NCBI GenBank assembly: GCA_002171155.1
Contig: NHHF01000066.1
Span: forward strand, 1 to 9,432
Length of the DNA: 9,432 nucleotides
Direction: 5' to 3'
Source: Betaproteobacteria bacterium TMED156
GTDB lineage: Bacteria > Pseudomonadota > Gammaproteobacteria > Burkholderiales > Burkholderiaceae_A
Program-made: the position numbers and the translations under genes
Shown: positions 1-7,233 of the stretch, piece by piece
How positions within the stretch are numbered: the first letter of the stretch is position 1
How the letters are laid out: each line of letters starts with the position of its first letter
The notes under the pieces: model-generated
The model's input: the letters and a program-made list of their open reading frames with translations, nothing else
Databases searched by the model: none
What the model was told of the DNA's origin: nothing

Positions 1-933
1 ATGTTTAATTTTTTTAAAAGTTTTTGGATAATCATCAAGCACTCTCAAAACAGCATTTCTATCGTTACAAATCAGCAATGCATCACAGCCTGCATTAAAT
101 GAAACATCAACTCTATCAAGGATATCTGAGTAATTACATGCTCCTTTCATTGATAAGTCATCACTAATGATCAAACCTCGAAATCCAAGTTGTGTTCTTA
201 AAATATTTTTTAACCATATACTTGAATAACCAGCGGGATTAATATCTATTTTTTTATAAACAACATGAGCAGGCATTACAGCAGTTAAAATTCCGGTTTT
301 TACTAACAATTTATAAGGAATTAGATCATTTTTTTTTAATGTACTAAATTTTCTAAGATCCATTGGCAAAGAAAAATGAGAGTCTTCTCTCGCCCAACCA
401 TGACCAGGGAAATGTTTTGCACAATTTTTCATACCTGCCGATAAAAGTCCTGACATAAGAGAGTTTGCTATAGAAAAAACTATATATGGGTCTTGACTAA
501 TAGATCTGTCACCTATGACAGAACTTTTATTCCAGTCTAGATCAAGTACAGGAGTAAAACTAAAGTCAACTCCAACATCAATTAATTCACTAGCAATTAA
601 CTTTCCATTATTGTATGAATTCAATAAAGAAAGAGCAACAGATAAAGAATTTTTAATATTCCAACTTTTCCCATATTCTCTCATGCAAGGGAGTTCACTA
701 AAATTTTTTCTAAACCTTTGAACTCTTCCTCCTTCTTGATCTACGCAAATCAATACTGAAGGGTCTTTTCGAAGATTTTTTATTTTGGTAATTAAATTTC
801 TAAGTTGCTTTTTTGAAGTATAGTTTCTGGAAAACAAAATCAAACCACCTACTAAGGGGTGGAGGATAATCTCCTTATCCTCTTTTGTGAGACTAGTTCC
901 AGAAATGTCTACAATGAGTGGGCCTAGGTTCAT
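1..933 (-). CDS. nagZ: Beta-N-acetylhexosaminidase NagZ, 3' end cut by window edge
   Basis: NagZ is a cytoplasmic glycoside hydrolase family 3 enzyme. It removes N-acetylglucosamine from GlcNAc-1,6-anhydroMurNAc (peptide) during peptidoglycan recycling. I translated 311 residues from an ATG at 933 with no stop before the edge; family members are near 340 residues, so only a short C-terminus is missing. Visible family motifs are VDQEGGRVQR (about 64-73), the substrate-binding and acid/base loop KHFPGHG followed by EDSH (about 174-186, where D184 and H186 match the Asp-His dyad), and the nucleophile segment SDDLSMKGA (about 257-265). The start lies 9 bp after the acpS stop and has an AAGAAG ribosome site overlapping that stop. 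acpS-nagZ adjacency is common in betaproteobacteria. An A9 run lies inside the gene (329-337). Identity is secure; only the C-terminus is unseen. Confidence 0.95.
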   Translation of the reverse strand, partial: MNLGPLIVDISGTSLTKEDKEIILHPLVGGLILFSRNYTSKKQLRNLITKIKNLRKDPSVLICVDQEGGRVQRFRKNFSELPCMREYGKSWNIKNSLSVALSLLNSYNNGKLIASELIDVGVDFSFTPVLDLDWNKSSVIGDRSISQDPYIVFSIANSLMSGLLSAGMKNCAKHFPGHGWAREDSHFSLPMDLRKFSTLKKNDLIPYKLLVKTGILTAVMPAHVVYKKIDINPAGYSSIWLKNILRTQLGFRGLIISDDLSMKGACNYSDILDRVDVSFNAGCDALLICNDRNAVLRVLDDYPKTFKKIKH

Positions 934-938
934 AGATT

Positions 939-945
939 CTTCTTA
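939..945 (-). promoter_or_regulatory. Ribosome binding site for nagZ
   Basis: Read on the minus strand this is TAAGAAG, five bases before the nagZ ATG at 933. Its first three bases are the acpS stop codon. It is one of only two reasonable Shine-Dalgarno matches in the window and supports the chosen nagZ start. It also suggests that nagZ is translated right after acpS. Confidence 0.5.
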
Positions 946-1338
946 AAAGACTTCCACAACTGCAAATGCCTGAGCAAGACTTCTTTGGTCAGATATGGAT
1001 AAATGGAAAGTATATCTTTTTTCTTCACAGTAAATTTTTAGTTGATTATAAAAAATTGGATAAGGTTGTCCATTCTTATTATTTGATATTTCAATGCTTT
1101 GAAATTTTACTGGATTTTGCATCCCAAAGCCTAAAGCTTTTCCGATTGCTTCCTTCGCAGCAAACCTTTTGGCCAGGAAATTGATCTGTTTGTCATATGA
1201 TTGTTCATACTGATAATTTACAAATTTTTGATGTTCATTTGTTGAAAGTATTTTTTTTAAAAACTTATCTCCCCATGTATTAAAGATTTTTTTTACTCTC
1301 ATAGTCTCAATTAAATCGACTCCTATACCAACAATCAT
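943..1338 (-). CDS. acpS: Holo-[acyl-carrier-protein] synthase AcpS
   Basis: AcpS transfers the 4'-phosphopantetheine arm of coenzyme A to a serine of acyl carrier protein, activating it for fatty acid synthesis. It is a small cytoplasmic enzyme, usually a trimer. The 131-residue protein has the expected length. It shows the N-terminal GIGVDLIE motif with metal-binding D8, and the second signature FLAKRFAAKEAIGKALG (about 54-70) with metal-binding E63. The C-terminal HLSISDQRSLAQAFAVVE strand (about 112-129) matches the usual HVS(I/L)...A-F-V ending. The ATG at 1338 overlaps the pdxJ TGA by four bases (ATGA), a typical coupled arrangement. The pdxJ-acpS pair is widely conserved in proteobacteria. 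An A8 run lies at 1251-1258. Residues 40-53, before the second signature, look low in conservation. Confidence 0.96.
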   Translation of the reverse strand: MIVGIGVDLIETMRVKKIFNTWGDKFLKKILSTNEHQKFVNYQYEQSYDKQINFLAKRFAAKEAIGKALGFGMQNPVKFQSIEISNNKNGQPYPIFYNQLKIYCEEKRYTFHLSISDQRSLAQAFAVVEVF

Positions 1339-2084
1339 TTTACTACTGTCTCTCTAATAAGCCTTTTCATTTCTCTGACTGCTTCTCTTATTCCAACAAA
1401 TATGGATCTAGAAATTATTGCATGTCCAATATGAAGTTCTCTGATATTAGCTAATGCTGCGACTGGTTCGACATTAAAGTAGTTCAAAGCATGTCCTGCA
1501 TTGAATTTCATGTTTAACTTGTTGATGTAATCTCCAGAGTTTGCAAGTTTTTTTAGTTCATTCTGAACCTCATTACTGTATTGATCCCTACCCTTCTTAT
1601 GAAAAACGTGTGCATAAGGCCCAGTATGAACCTCGCATACTTCAACACCGCAATCTTTCGATGCAAGTATTTGTTCAGGATCTGCATCGACAAAAGCGCT
1701 TACAGTAATATTCTTTTCATTGAGCTTTTTTATCATATTTGAAATGGTACTCCGACCTTTAACCACATCTAGCCCACCCTCTGTTGTGATTTCTTTTCTT
1801 CCCTCTGGGACTAACATCACCATCTCTGGACAGATTGTAAGCGCTAAATCAATCATTTCATCGGTTGCTGCCATCTCTAGATTCAATTTAATTTGTGTAT
1901 GAGTTCTTAGCCTCTCAACATCAGTATCCTGAATATGTCTTCTATCCTCTCTTAAATGAACAGTTATTCCATCCGCACCTCCAAGATGAGCTTCAACAGC
2001 TGCCCAGACTGGATCAGGTTCATAAGTTAATCGAGCTTGACGAAGTGTTGCTACATGATCAATATTCACACCTAACTTAATCAT
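1335..2084 (-). CDS. pdxJ: Pyridoxine 5'-phosphate synthase PdxJ
   Basis: PdxJ condenses 1-deoxy-D-xylulose 5-phosphate with 3-amino-2-oxopropyl phosphate to form pyridoxine 5'-phosphate, the ring-closing step of the DXP-dependent vitamin B6 pathway. It is a cytoplasmic TIM-barrel enzyme. The 249-residue protein is full length. Visible motifs are NIDHVATLRQAR (7-18), VHLREDRRHIQD (42-53, with catalytic H43), NLEMA (68-72, with E70), EVHTGPYA (151-158), NAGHALNY (195-202, with H198) and the closing IGHAIISRSIFVG phosphate-binding segment (219-231). NAGHAL replaces the more usual NAGHGL, a mild change. The ATG at 2084 follows the recO TAG with no spacer and in the same reading frame. The stop overlaps the acpS start. 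The most strongly conserved protein of the window. Confidence 0.98.
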   Translation of the reverse strand: MIKLGVNIDHVATLRQARLTYEPDPVWAAVEAHLGGADGITVHLREDRRHIQDTDVERLRTHTQIKLNLEMAATDEMIDLALTICPEMVMLVPEGRKEITTEGGLDVVKGRSTISNMIKKLNEKNITVSAFVDADPEQILASKDCGVEVCEVHTGPYAHVFHKKGRDQYSNEVQNELKKLANSGDYINKLNMKFNAGHALNYFNVEPVAALANIRELHIGHAIISRSIFVGIREAVREMKRLIRETVVK

Positions 2085-2888
2085 CTAAAATTCCATTTTT
2101 CTCGTTTTAGAAAAGAAATTTAAATCCATTATCAATTTCCTTGAATTTAAATCTAACCTTCCTAATTGATAACCAATTAAAATTCTTAATAATTTTTTTG
2201 TTTCTTTACTAACCTTAAAATCGCTGAGTAATAAAAGAAATTCTGATGGATTTATTTCACAGCTAGCTATTGCTTTAATAGTATCAGCACTCACAAATTG
2301 ATCTTGGTAGATTAAATCATTTGAATATACACGACTTTTAAGCTTACCGTCCTTTGTGATAAATTCATTTGTTATATTTAAAATCTTAATTCCATCTTTA
2401 AATGTAACAAAAAACATTTTTTCACTATCCAACTTTTCAAAAGCAATTTGAAAATCGGGCAATACTCCTAACCAAAATAATAGATAGATTTCAAATCTTC
2501 TCAGAATAACATCTACAGGTAGAATATGATTGGCCAGTGAAATAATAGCTCTTTCATATTCTTCAAATAGGTTTGTACACGGATAATTTTTTTTTAACAG
2601 TTTAATCATTAATTCATTTACATAAAAACCAGAAAATAATCTATTTCCAATTATGGGAAAATTCTCGCTTGCATCCCACTCAGCAGATATTAGTGATTTT
2701 AAACTTCCCTTTGAACTATATCTAACAGTAATTCTATTAAAAGGTTGTAGTAAACCTCTGTATATTGATCTTGGTCTTCGAGCTCCTTTTGCTACAAGGG
2801 CAACTCTCCCCTCATGTTTAGTTAAAACCTCAACTATGAGACTGGTTTCTTTCCAAGGGTAAGTATGGAGCACGTAACAACTATTCAA
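2085..2888 (-). CDS. recO: DNA repair protein RecO
   Basis: RecO works with RecF and RecR to load RecA onto SSB-coated single-stranded DNA at gaps and anneals complementary strands. The 267-residue protein has the N-terminal OB-fold segment typical of betaproteobacterial RecO: YVLHTYPWKETSLIVEVLT, then GRVALVAKGARRPRS and RGLLQPFN (about 5-53). The rest is a more divergent, mostly helical region with a C-terminal KLLRILIGYQLG helix and LNSRKL (about 232-257). The start is a TTG at 2888: the in-frame codon four positions upstream is TAG and no ATG lies between. A GTG at V6 (2873) is the only close alternative, but it would remove residues just ahead of the conserved VLH motif. No good Shine-Dalgarno is seen. 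The TAG stop abuts the pdxJ ATG. An A9 run lies at 2587-2595. Confidence 0.93.
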   Translation of the reverse strand: MNSCYVLHTYPWKETSLIVEVLTKHEGRVALVAKGARRPRSIYRGLLQPFNRITVRYSSKGSLKSLISAEWDASENFPIIGNRLFSGFYVNELMIKLLKKNYPCTNLFEEYERAIISLANHILPVDVILRRFEIYLLFWLGVLPDFQIAFEKLDSEKMFFVTFKDGIKILNITNEFITKDGKLKSRVYSNDLIYQDQFVSADTIKAIASCEINPSEFLLLLSDFKVSKETKKLLRILIGYQLGRLDLNSRKLIMDLNFFSKTRKMEF

Positions 2889-2913
2889 GATAGGACTCTA
2901 CAAATTGAAATAC

Positions 2914-2919
2914 ATTATA
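2914..2919 (-). promoter_or_regulatory. Possible -10 promoter element upstream of recO
   Basis: The 71 bp gap between era and recO is the longest non-coding stretch in the window. Read on the minus strand it holds an exact TATAAT about 25 bases before the recO TTG. A TG lies two bases upstream of the hexamer, one base off an extended -10. At 16-18 bp spacing I see no good -35 box; a TTGATT lies 24 bp upstream, which is too far. TATAAT is not rare by chance in AT-rich DNA, so this is a weak call. Confidence 0.25.
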
Positions 2920-2959
2920 AACATCTATGTAATATGCATTTTGAATCAAAATAAAAAAA

Positions 2960-3868
2960 TTAGTAACTACTCTTTTGAATAAATTTTTGTCTAACTTTTA
3001 CCCAAAGATTTAGCTTAACCGGGCGATCAAACAGTTTTCTTAATGGTCTTAGAGAATCTTCTTTAATTCGTTTTATTGTCATACCTTTTTTCCCAATAAC
3101 AATAGGTTTATGAGTCATCCTATTAGTGATAATTGAAGCGTCAATCGTAACAATTTTTCTACCTACTTCTTCCTCTAATAATCTGTCAATTTCAATGAAA
3201 GTAGTATAGGGCAACTCATCTCCAATTAACTTAAAAACTTTCTCTCTTATAATTTCAGAAGTTCGAAAAACTATATCTTTATCAGTCAGAAAATCCTTAT
3301 CAAAAATTGGAGTTCTAATTGGTAATCGTAATTTTATCTCATCTATCAACTGAGTTATCTGAAAAGATTTTGAAACTGAAATTGGAATAATTACATCTAT
3401 ATTTATATCTGAAAGATCGTTTACTTGTTCAAACATTTTTCTCTTGTCATTATCACTGTTGGCTAAATCTACTTTATTAATAGCAACAACTATAGGGATA
3501 TTTTTTGGAAAAATCTTTGGTATTAATTCATCTTCTGTATGAATTTTTTTTGCCTCAATAACCCACAAAATAACATCTACGTCACTGAGAATTGAAGTTG
3601 CTAAATTATTGAGCCTTCTACTCTTTACCAACTTACCATTAAATTCTATTCCAGGTGTGTCAATCAAAACCAGTTGAAGGTTATTTTGATTAACAACACC
3701 TAAAATACAATCAACAGTTGTTTGTTTTCTTCGTGAAATAATACTTATAGGCTGTCCAATTAATTTATTAATCAAGCTGGATTTACCAACATTTGGTCTT
3801 CCAACTATAGCAACGTACCCACATCGGAAATCATTAGTGATGTTTTTCTGATTGATATTTTGACCCAT
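2960..3868 (-). CDS. era: GTPase Era
   Basis: Era is an essential GTPase that binds the 3' end of 16S rRNA and helps assemble the 30S subunit. The 302-residue protein has both expected domains. The G domain shows the P-loop GRPNVGKSS (about 23-31), G3 DTPG (about 70-73) and G4 NKVD. The C-terminal KH domain shows the helix pattern REKVFKLIGDELPY, the GxxG loop in VIGKKGMTIKRI, and LNLWVKVR near the end. The switch I segment reads QTTVDCILG where the family usually has QTTRHRI(V)G, and the G5 motif reads ISVSKS instead of an ISA-type sequence. The ATG at 3868 lies 50 bp after rnc in an A/T-only-looking gap without a visible ribosome site. rnc-era coupling in one transcript is well established in proteobacteria and fits their shared role in rRNA maturation. 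Confidence 0.96.
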   Translation of the reverse strand: MGQNINQKNITNDFRCGYVAIVGRPNVGKSSLINKLIGQPISIISRRKQTTVDCILGVVNQNNLQLVLIDTPGIEFNGKLVKSRRLNNLATSILSDVDVILWVIEAKKIHTEDELIPKIFPKNIPIVVAINKVDLANSDNDKRKMFEQVNDLSDINIDVIIPISVSKSFQITQLIDEIKLRLPIRTPIFDKDFLTDKDIVFRTSEIIREKVFKLIGDELPYTTFIEIDRLLEEEVGRKIVTIDASIITNRMTHKPIVIGKKGMTIKRIKEDSLRPLRKLFDRPVKLNLWVKVRQKFIQKSSY

Positions 3869-3918
3869 AAAAAAATTAATTTTATTTTAATTACTAAAAT
3901 TTACATAAATTAAGAAAT

Positions 3919-4620
3919 TTAATTTTTTTTGCAATTAAATTTCTGTTTGCACAAAATTAGAGCACCATTTGCAGCTTCAATTTCAGCATCTTTTCTAGAC
4001 TCTCCTAATCCAAAAGTTGAAATATTTAATTTTAAAATATCACATTTTATTTTAAATATCTGCTCATGATGAGCACCAGAAATAGAAGCAATAGAGTATT
4101 GTGGCAATGAAATTTTATTCTTTTGTAACAATTCTTGTAGTTCTGTTTTAGGGTCTTTCTTAATTCCTGTTGTAGAAATTTCTTTAATTAGGGGTTCATA
4201 AATAAACTTTATAACTTCAAAAACATTAGAAAAGTCAGAATCAACTATTATTCCACCTAAAATTGCTTCAAACGTATCAGCAAGAATAGATGGACGCTTA
4301 TTCCCACCATTTTTAATTGCACCATCACCAAGAAATACATAGTCATTCAGAGATAAACTCAAAGCTAATTTATTCAGAGTTTTCTGACAAACTAGGGTCG
4401 ATCTTAATCTTGATAAATCACCCTCATTAAATTCATGGGATTTATGAAACAAAGAGAAGGTAATTGCTAAATTTAAAGCACTATCCCCAAGCAACTCTAA
4501 TCTTTCATTGTGATCAGAGCTATAACTTCTGTGAGTCAATGCCTTCTTTAAAATGGACTTATCTCTAAACTTATAATTTATTAAAATTTCTAAATTATTG
4601 AGATTCTTCTCATTAGACAT
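3919..4620 (-). CDS. rnc: Ribonuclease III
   Basis: RNase III cuts double-stranded RNA, notably the stems that release 16S and 23S rRNA precursors, and some mRNAs. From the ATG at 4620 the protein has 233 residues, a normal length. The catalytic domain contains the signature NERLELLGDS (38-47) with D46, and SILADTFEA (112-120) with D115 and E118; these sit one position beyond E. coli D45, D114 and E117. The signature has LLGD where FLGD is usual. The C-terminal double-stranded RNA binding domain covers about 152-226 and includes KTELQELLQ, GAHHEQIFKIKC and ESRKDAEIEAANGAL. A TTG at 4629 would add three residues and leave a 9 bp gap to lepB; I prefer the ATG because the TTG-encoded extension is outside the conserved fold. 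The gene ends in an A8 run just before its TAA. Confidence 0.95.
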   Translation of the reverse strand: MSNEKNLNNLEILINYKFRDKSILKKALTHRSYSSDHNERLELLGDSALNLAITFSLFHKSHEFNEGDLSRLRSTLVCQKTLNKLALSLSLNDYVFLGDGAIKNGGNKRPSILADTFEAILGGIIVDSDFSNVFEVIKFIYEPLIKEISTTGIKKDPKTELQELLQKNKISLPQYSIASISGAHHEQIFKIKCDILKLNISTFGLGESRKDAEIEAANGALILCKQKFNCKKN

Positions 4621-4638
4621 GATTGTCAATTTAAATGA

Positions 4639-5439
4639 TTAATCCATGAAACCAAGGCGACTAATTCTTCCCGAAATGATATCGTCTAAATTAAACCATA
4701 CTAAAAAGGCCCTACCAACAAGATTTTTCTCTGGGACGAAACCCCAAAATCTACTGTCACTGCTATTATCACGATTATCACCCATCACAAAATAATGACC
4801 AAGGGGTATTTTACAACTCAATCCATTATCTACTTTTTTGCAAGATCCCTTGGGAATAAATGATTCAAACAAAAAAATACCCGGAGTGATATCCGAATTT
4901 AAAATTTTAAAATTTCTTTGTCCAAGAGTTTCTGTGAACTGCATAGATACTCTTGATGTTGATGGATCTAGGTAATCAGAAACTTTTTGCTTGTCTACCA
5001 AAACTCCATTAACAATTATTTTTTTATCTTTATATATAATTTCATCACCCGGTAATCCAATAACCCTTTTTATGTAGTCGAGTGAATTATCTTTGGGGTA
5101 GCGAAATACCGCAATATCGCCTCTTTTAGGACGATCTATTTTTAAAACCTCAGTGTGTAAAATTGGAAGACGCACACCATACTCAAATTTATTAACTAAG
5201 ATTAAATCACCGATTCTTAAAGTCGGTATCATTGACCCAGATGGAATATTGAATGGCTCAATCAAAAATGATCTAATGAAGAAAACTATTAATATGACTG
5301 GGAAAAAACCGGCAGTGTATTCTAACCAAAATGGTCTTGTACCATCACTGTTAAGAAATCTTCTTAAGATTGATTTTTCACCAAACCAAAAAAAAGCAGA
5401 TATAACAAAAAGAGAAAAGAGTATTAGTTCAAAATCCAT
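4639..5439 (-). CDS. lepB: Signal peptidase I LepB
   Basis: LepB is the inner-membrane serine/lysine protease that cleaves signal peptides from exported proteins on the periplasmic side. The 266-residue protein starts with two membrane segments (about 2-20 and 43-60). Catalytic Ser69 lies in PSGSMIPTL (66-74), and catalytic Lys124 in DYIKRVIGLPGDE (121-133). The conserved GDNRDNSSDSRFWG box is at 220-233. C200 and C209 lie in the same periplasmic stretch where E. coli LepB has a disulfide, so a disulfide here is plausible. Its length fits betaproteobacterial LepB and is shorter than the 324 residues of E. coli. The ATG at 5439 lies 9 bp after lepA with an AGGGA ribosome site. lepA-lepB is a conserved pair. 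No gene separates lepB from rnc. Confidence 0.97.
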   Translation of the reverse strand: MDFELILFSLFVISAFFWFGEKSILRRFLNSDGTRPFWLEYTAGFFPVILIVFFIRSFLIEPFNIPSGSMIPTLRIGDLILVNKFEYGVRLPILHTEVLKIDRPKRGDIAVFRYPKDNSLDYIKRVIGLPGDEIIYKDKKIIVNGVLVDKQKVSDYLDPSTSRVSMQFTETLGQRNFKILNSDITPGIFLFESFIPKGSCKKVDNGLSCKIPLGHYFVMGDNRDNSSDSRFWGFVPEKNLVGRAFLVWFNLDDIISGRISRLGFMD

Positions 5440-5445
5440 TTTTTA

Positions 5446-5450
5446 TCCCT
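5446..5450 (-). promoter_or_regulatory. Ribosome binding site for lepB
   Basis: The minus strand reads AGGGA six bases before the lepB ATG, overlapping the lepA TAG stop. It is a reasonable Shine-Dalgarno match in a window where most starts have none, and it supports the chosen lepB start. Confidence 0.45.
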
Positions 5451-7233
5451 ATGATTTAAGAATAGCGAGAAACGCTTCTTGAGGGACTTCAACTGATCCA
5501 ACTTGTTTCATCCTTTTTTTTCCTGCTTTTTGCTTTTCAATTAATTTTCTTTTACGAGTTATATCTCCACCGTAACATTTTGCTAAAACATTTTTTCGTA
5601 AAGCCTTAACATTTTCTCTGGCTATAAAATTTGAACCTATTGCTGCTTGAATGGCAATATCAAACATTTGTCTAGGTATAAGTTCTTTTAATTTACTAGC
5701 GAGTTGTCTCCCTCTGCTAATAGCATTTGATCTATGAACAATCGCAGATAAAGTATCTACCTTTTCACCATTTATCAATATATCAAGTTTCACCACATCT
5801 GACTCGCGATGATCTTTAAATTCAAATTCCATAGAAGCATAGCCTCTCGAGACAGATTTAAGTTTGTCAAAAAAATCAGTAACTACCTCATTCATAGGAA
5901 TTTCGTAAATCAAATTAACTTGTCTTCCATGGTAATTCATGGAAATCTGAGAACCTCTTCTTATTGAACATAGCTTCATCACTGATCCTAAATAATCTTG
6001 AGGAACAAAAATGTTTAATTGAACATAAGGCTCTTTGATTTTGTTGATTTTAGCAACATCAGGCATTTTTGATGGATTATCAACTTCGAGCTCCTCGTTC
6101 GTCAACAATTCAATCTTATAGACTACAGTAGGTGCTGTAGTTATCAAACTAATTGAGTATTCGCGTTCTAATCTTTCTTGGACAATTTCCATATGAAGTA
6201 GACCTAAAAATCCACAACGAAAACCAAAGCCTAATGCTTGTGAAACTTCAGGATCAAAAATTAAAGCACTGTCATTTAGTTTTAACTTGGACAATGCATC
6301 TCTCATAAGATCATAATCGTTCGAGTCTACAGGATATATGCCTGCAAACACCTGAGGCTTTACTTCCTTAAAACCCTCTAAAGCACTTTCAGAAGGATCA
6401 TCAAAAAAAGTAATCGTATCACCTACTTTTGCTAATTCTAATTCTTTGATGCCAGCAACAACAAACCCAACCTCACCACAATTTAACTCATTTCTTTTTT
6501 GGGCCCTTGGAGAAAACACGCCCAACTGTTCAACAAGGAGTTTTGTTCTTGACTGCATCAGCATAATTTTCGAGCGCTCACTAATTTTTCCATTAAATAC
6601 TCTCACCAGCATAACTACACCAACATAATTATCAAACCAAGAATCTATAATTAATGCTTGTAGTTTTTTGTCAATATTCCCGTTTGGAGGAGGAATTTTT
6701 TTTATGATTTCTTCTAACAAATCTATTACTCCGACACCTGTTTTTGCACTTATCCTTTTTGCATCAAAAGCAGAAATTCCAATAGCATCCTCTATTTCAT
6801 TTGCAGCTAATTCAGGATCTGCGGCAGGTAAATCGATCTTGTTAATAGCTGGCAAAACTTCTAAGCCAAGATCGATTGCCGTATAACAATTCGCAACAGT
6901 TTGAGCTTCAACCCCTTGACTTGCATCTACAACAAGTATGGCTCCTTCACAAGCAGCAAGTGATCTACTGACTTCGTATGAAAAATCAACGTGTCCAGGT
7001 GTATCAATTAAATTGAAGGTATAGTTGAGACCATCTGAGGCAAGGAAATTTAAAGTCACTGTTTGTGCCTTAATCGTAATTCCTCTTTCCTTCTCAAGTG
7101 ACATAGAATCTAAAACTTGCTCTTCCATATCTCTATCTGATAAACCTCCACAAACTTGAATAATCCTGTCAGCTAGAGTACTTTTACCATGGTCAATATG
7201 GGCTATGATTGAAAAATTTCTTACAAGTTCCAA
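5449..7233 (-). CDS. lepA: Elongation factor 4 (LepA GTPase)
   Basis: LepA/EF4 is a ribosome-binding translational GTPase linked to translation quality under ionic or cold stress and to 30S biogenesis. The 594-residue protein is full length. It shows the P-loop AHIDHGKST (11-19), switch [10 protein letters not shown] (49-57), DTPGHVDF (77-84) and NKID (131-134). EF-G-like domains follow, including [20 protein letters not shown], and then the LepA-specific C-terminal domain ending [20 protein letters not shown]. The start must be the TTG at 7233: the family begins a few residues before [15 protein letters not shown], and the preceding in-frame codon is the mucD TAG. There is no spacer and no Shine-Dalgarno, so reinitiation after mucD is likely. 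An A8 run lies at 6696-6703. Confidence 0.98.
   Translation of the reverse strand: MELVRNFSIIAHIDHGKSTLADRIIQVCGGLSDRDMEEQVLDSMSLEKERGITIKAQTVTLNFLASDGLNYTFNLIDTPGHVDFSYEVSRSLAACEGAILVVDASQGVEAQTVANCYTAIDLGLEVLPAINKIDLPAADPELAANEIEDAIGISAFDAKRISAKTGVGVIDLLEEIIKKIPPPNGNIDKKLQALIIDSWFDNYVGVVMLVRVFNGKISERSKIMLMQSRTKLLVEQLGVFSPRAQKRNELNCGEVGFVVAGIKELELAKVGDTITFFDDPSESALEGFKEVKPQVFAGIYPVDSNDYDLMRDALSKLKLNDSALIFDPEVSQALGFGFRCGFLGLLHMEIVQERLEREYSISLITTAPTVVYKIELLTNEELEVDNPSKMPDVAKINKIKEPYVQLNIFVPQDYLGSVMKLCSIRRGSQISMNYHGRQVNLIYEIPMNEVVTDFFDKLKSVSRGYASMEFEFKDHRESDVVKLDILINGEKVDTLSAIVHRSNAISRGRQLASKLKELIPRQMFDIAIQAAIGSNFIARENVKALRKNVLAKCYGGDITRKRKLIEKQKAGKKRMKQVGSVEVPQEAFLAILKS

Noticed and set aside
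3884..3900. Inverted repeat ATTTTA/TAAAAT with a 5-base loop between rnc and era
   Set aside because: The arms are only A and T, short, and without a following U-run set apart from the background. Such repeats are expected by chance in AT-rich DNA, and a terminator here would split rnc from era.
4621..4629. TTG at 4629 as the rnc start
   Set aside because: It adds only three residues outside the conserved fold, has no ribosome site, and a plain ATG lies at 4620. The TTG cannot be fully excluded.
5440..5448. lepA-lepB same-frame adjacency as a further readthrough junction
   Set aside because: Although the 9 bp gap keeps frame, it contains a TAA directly after the GGA codon, so there is a double stop and no fusion would form.
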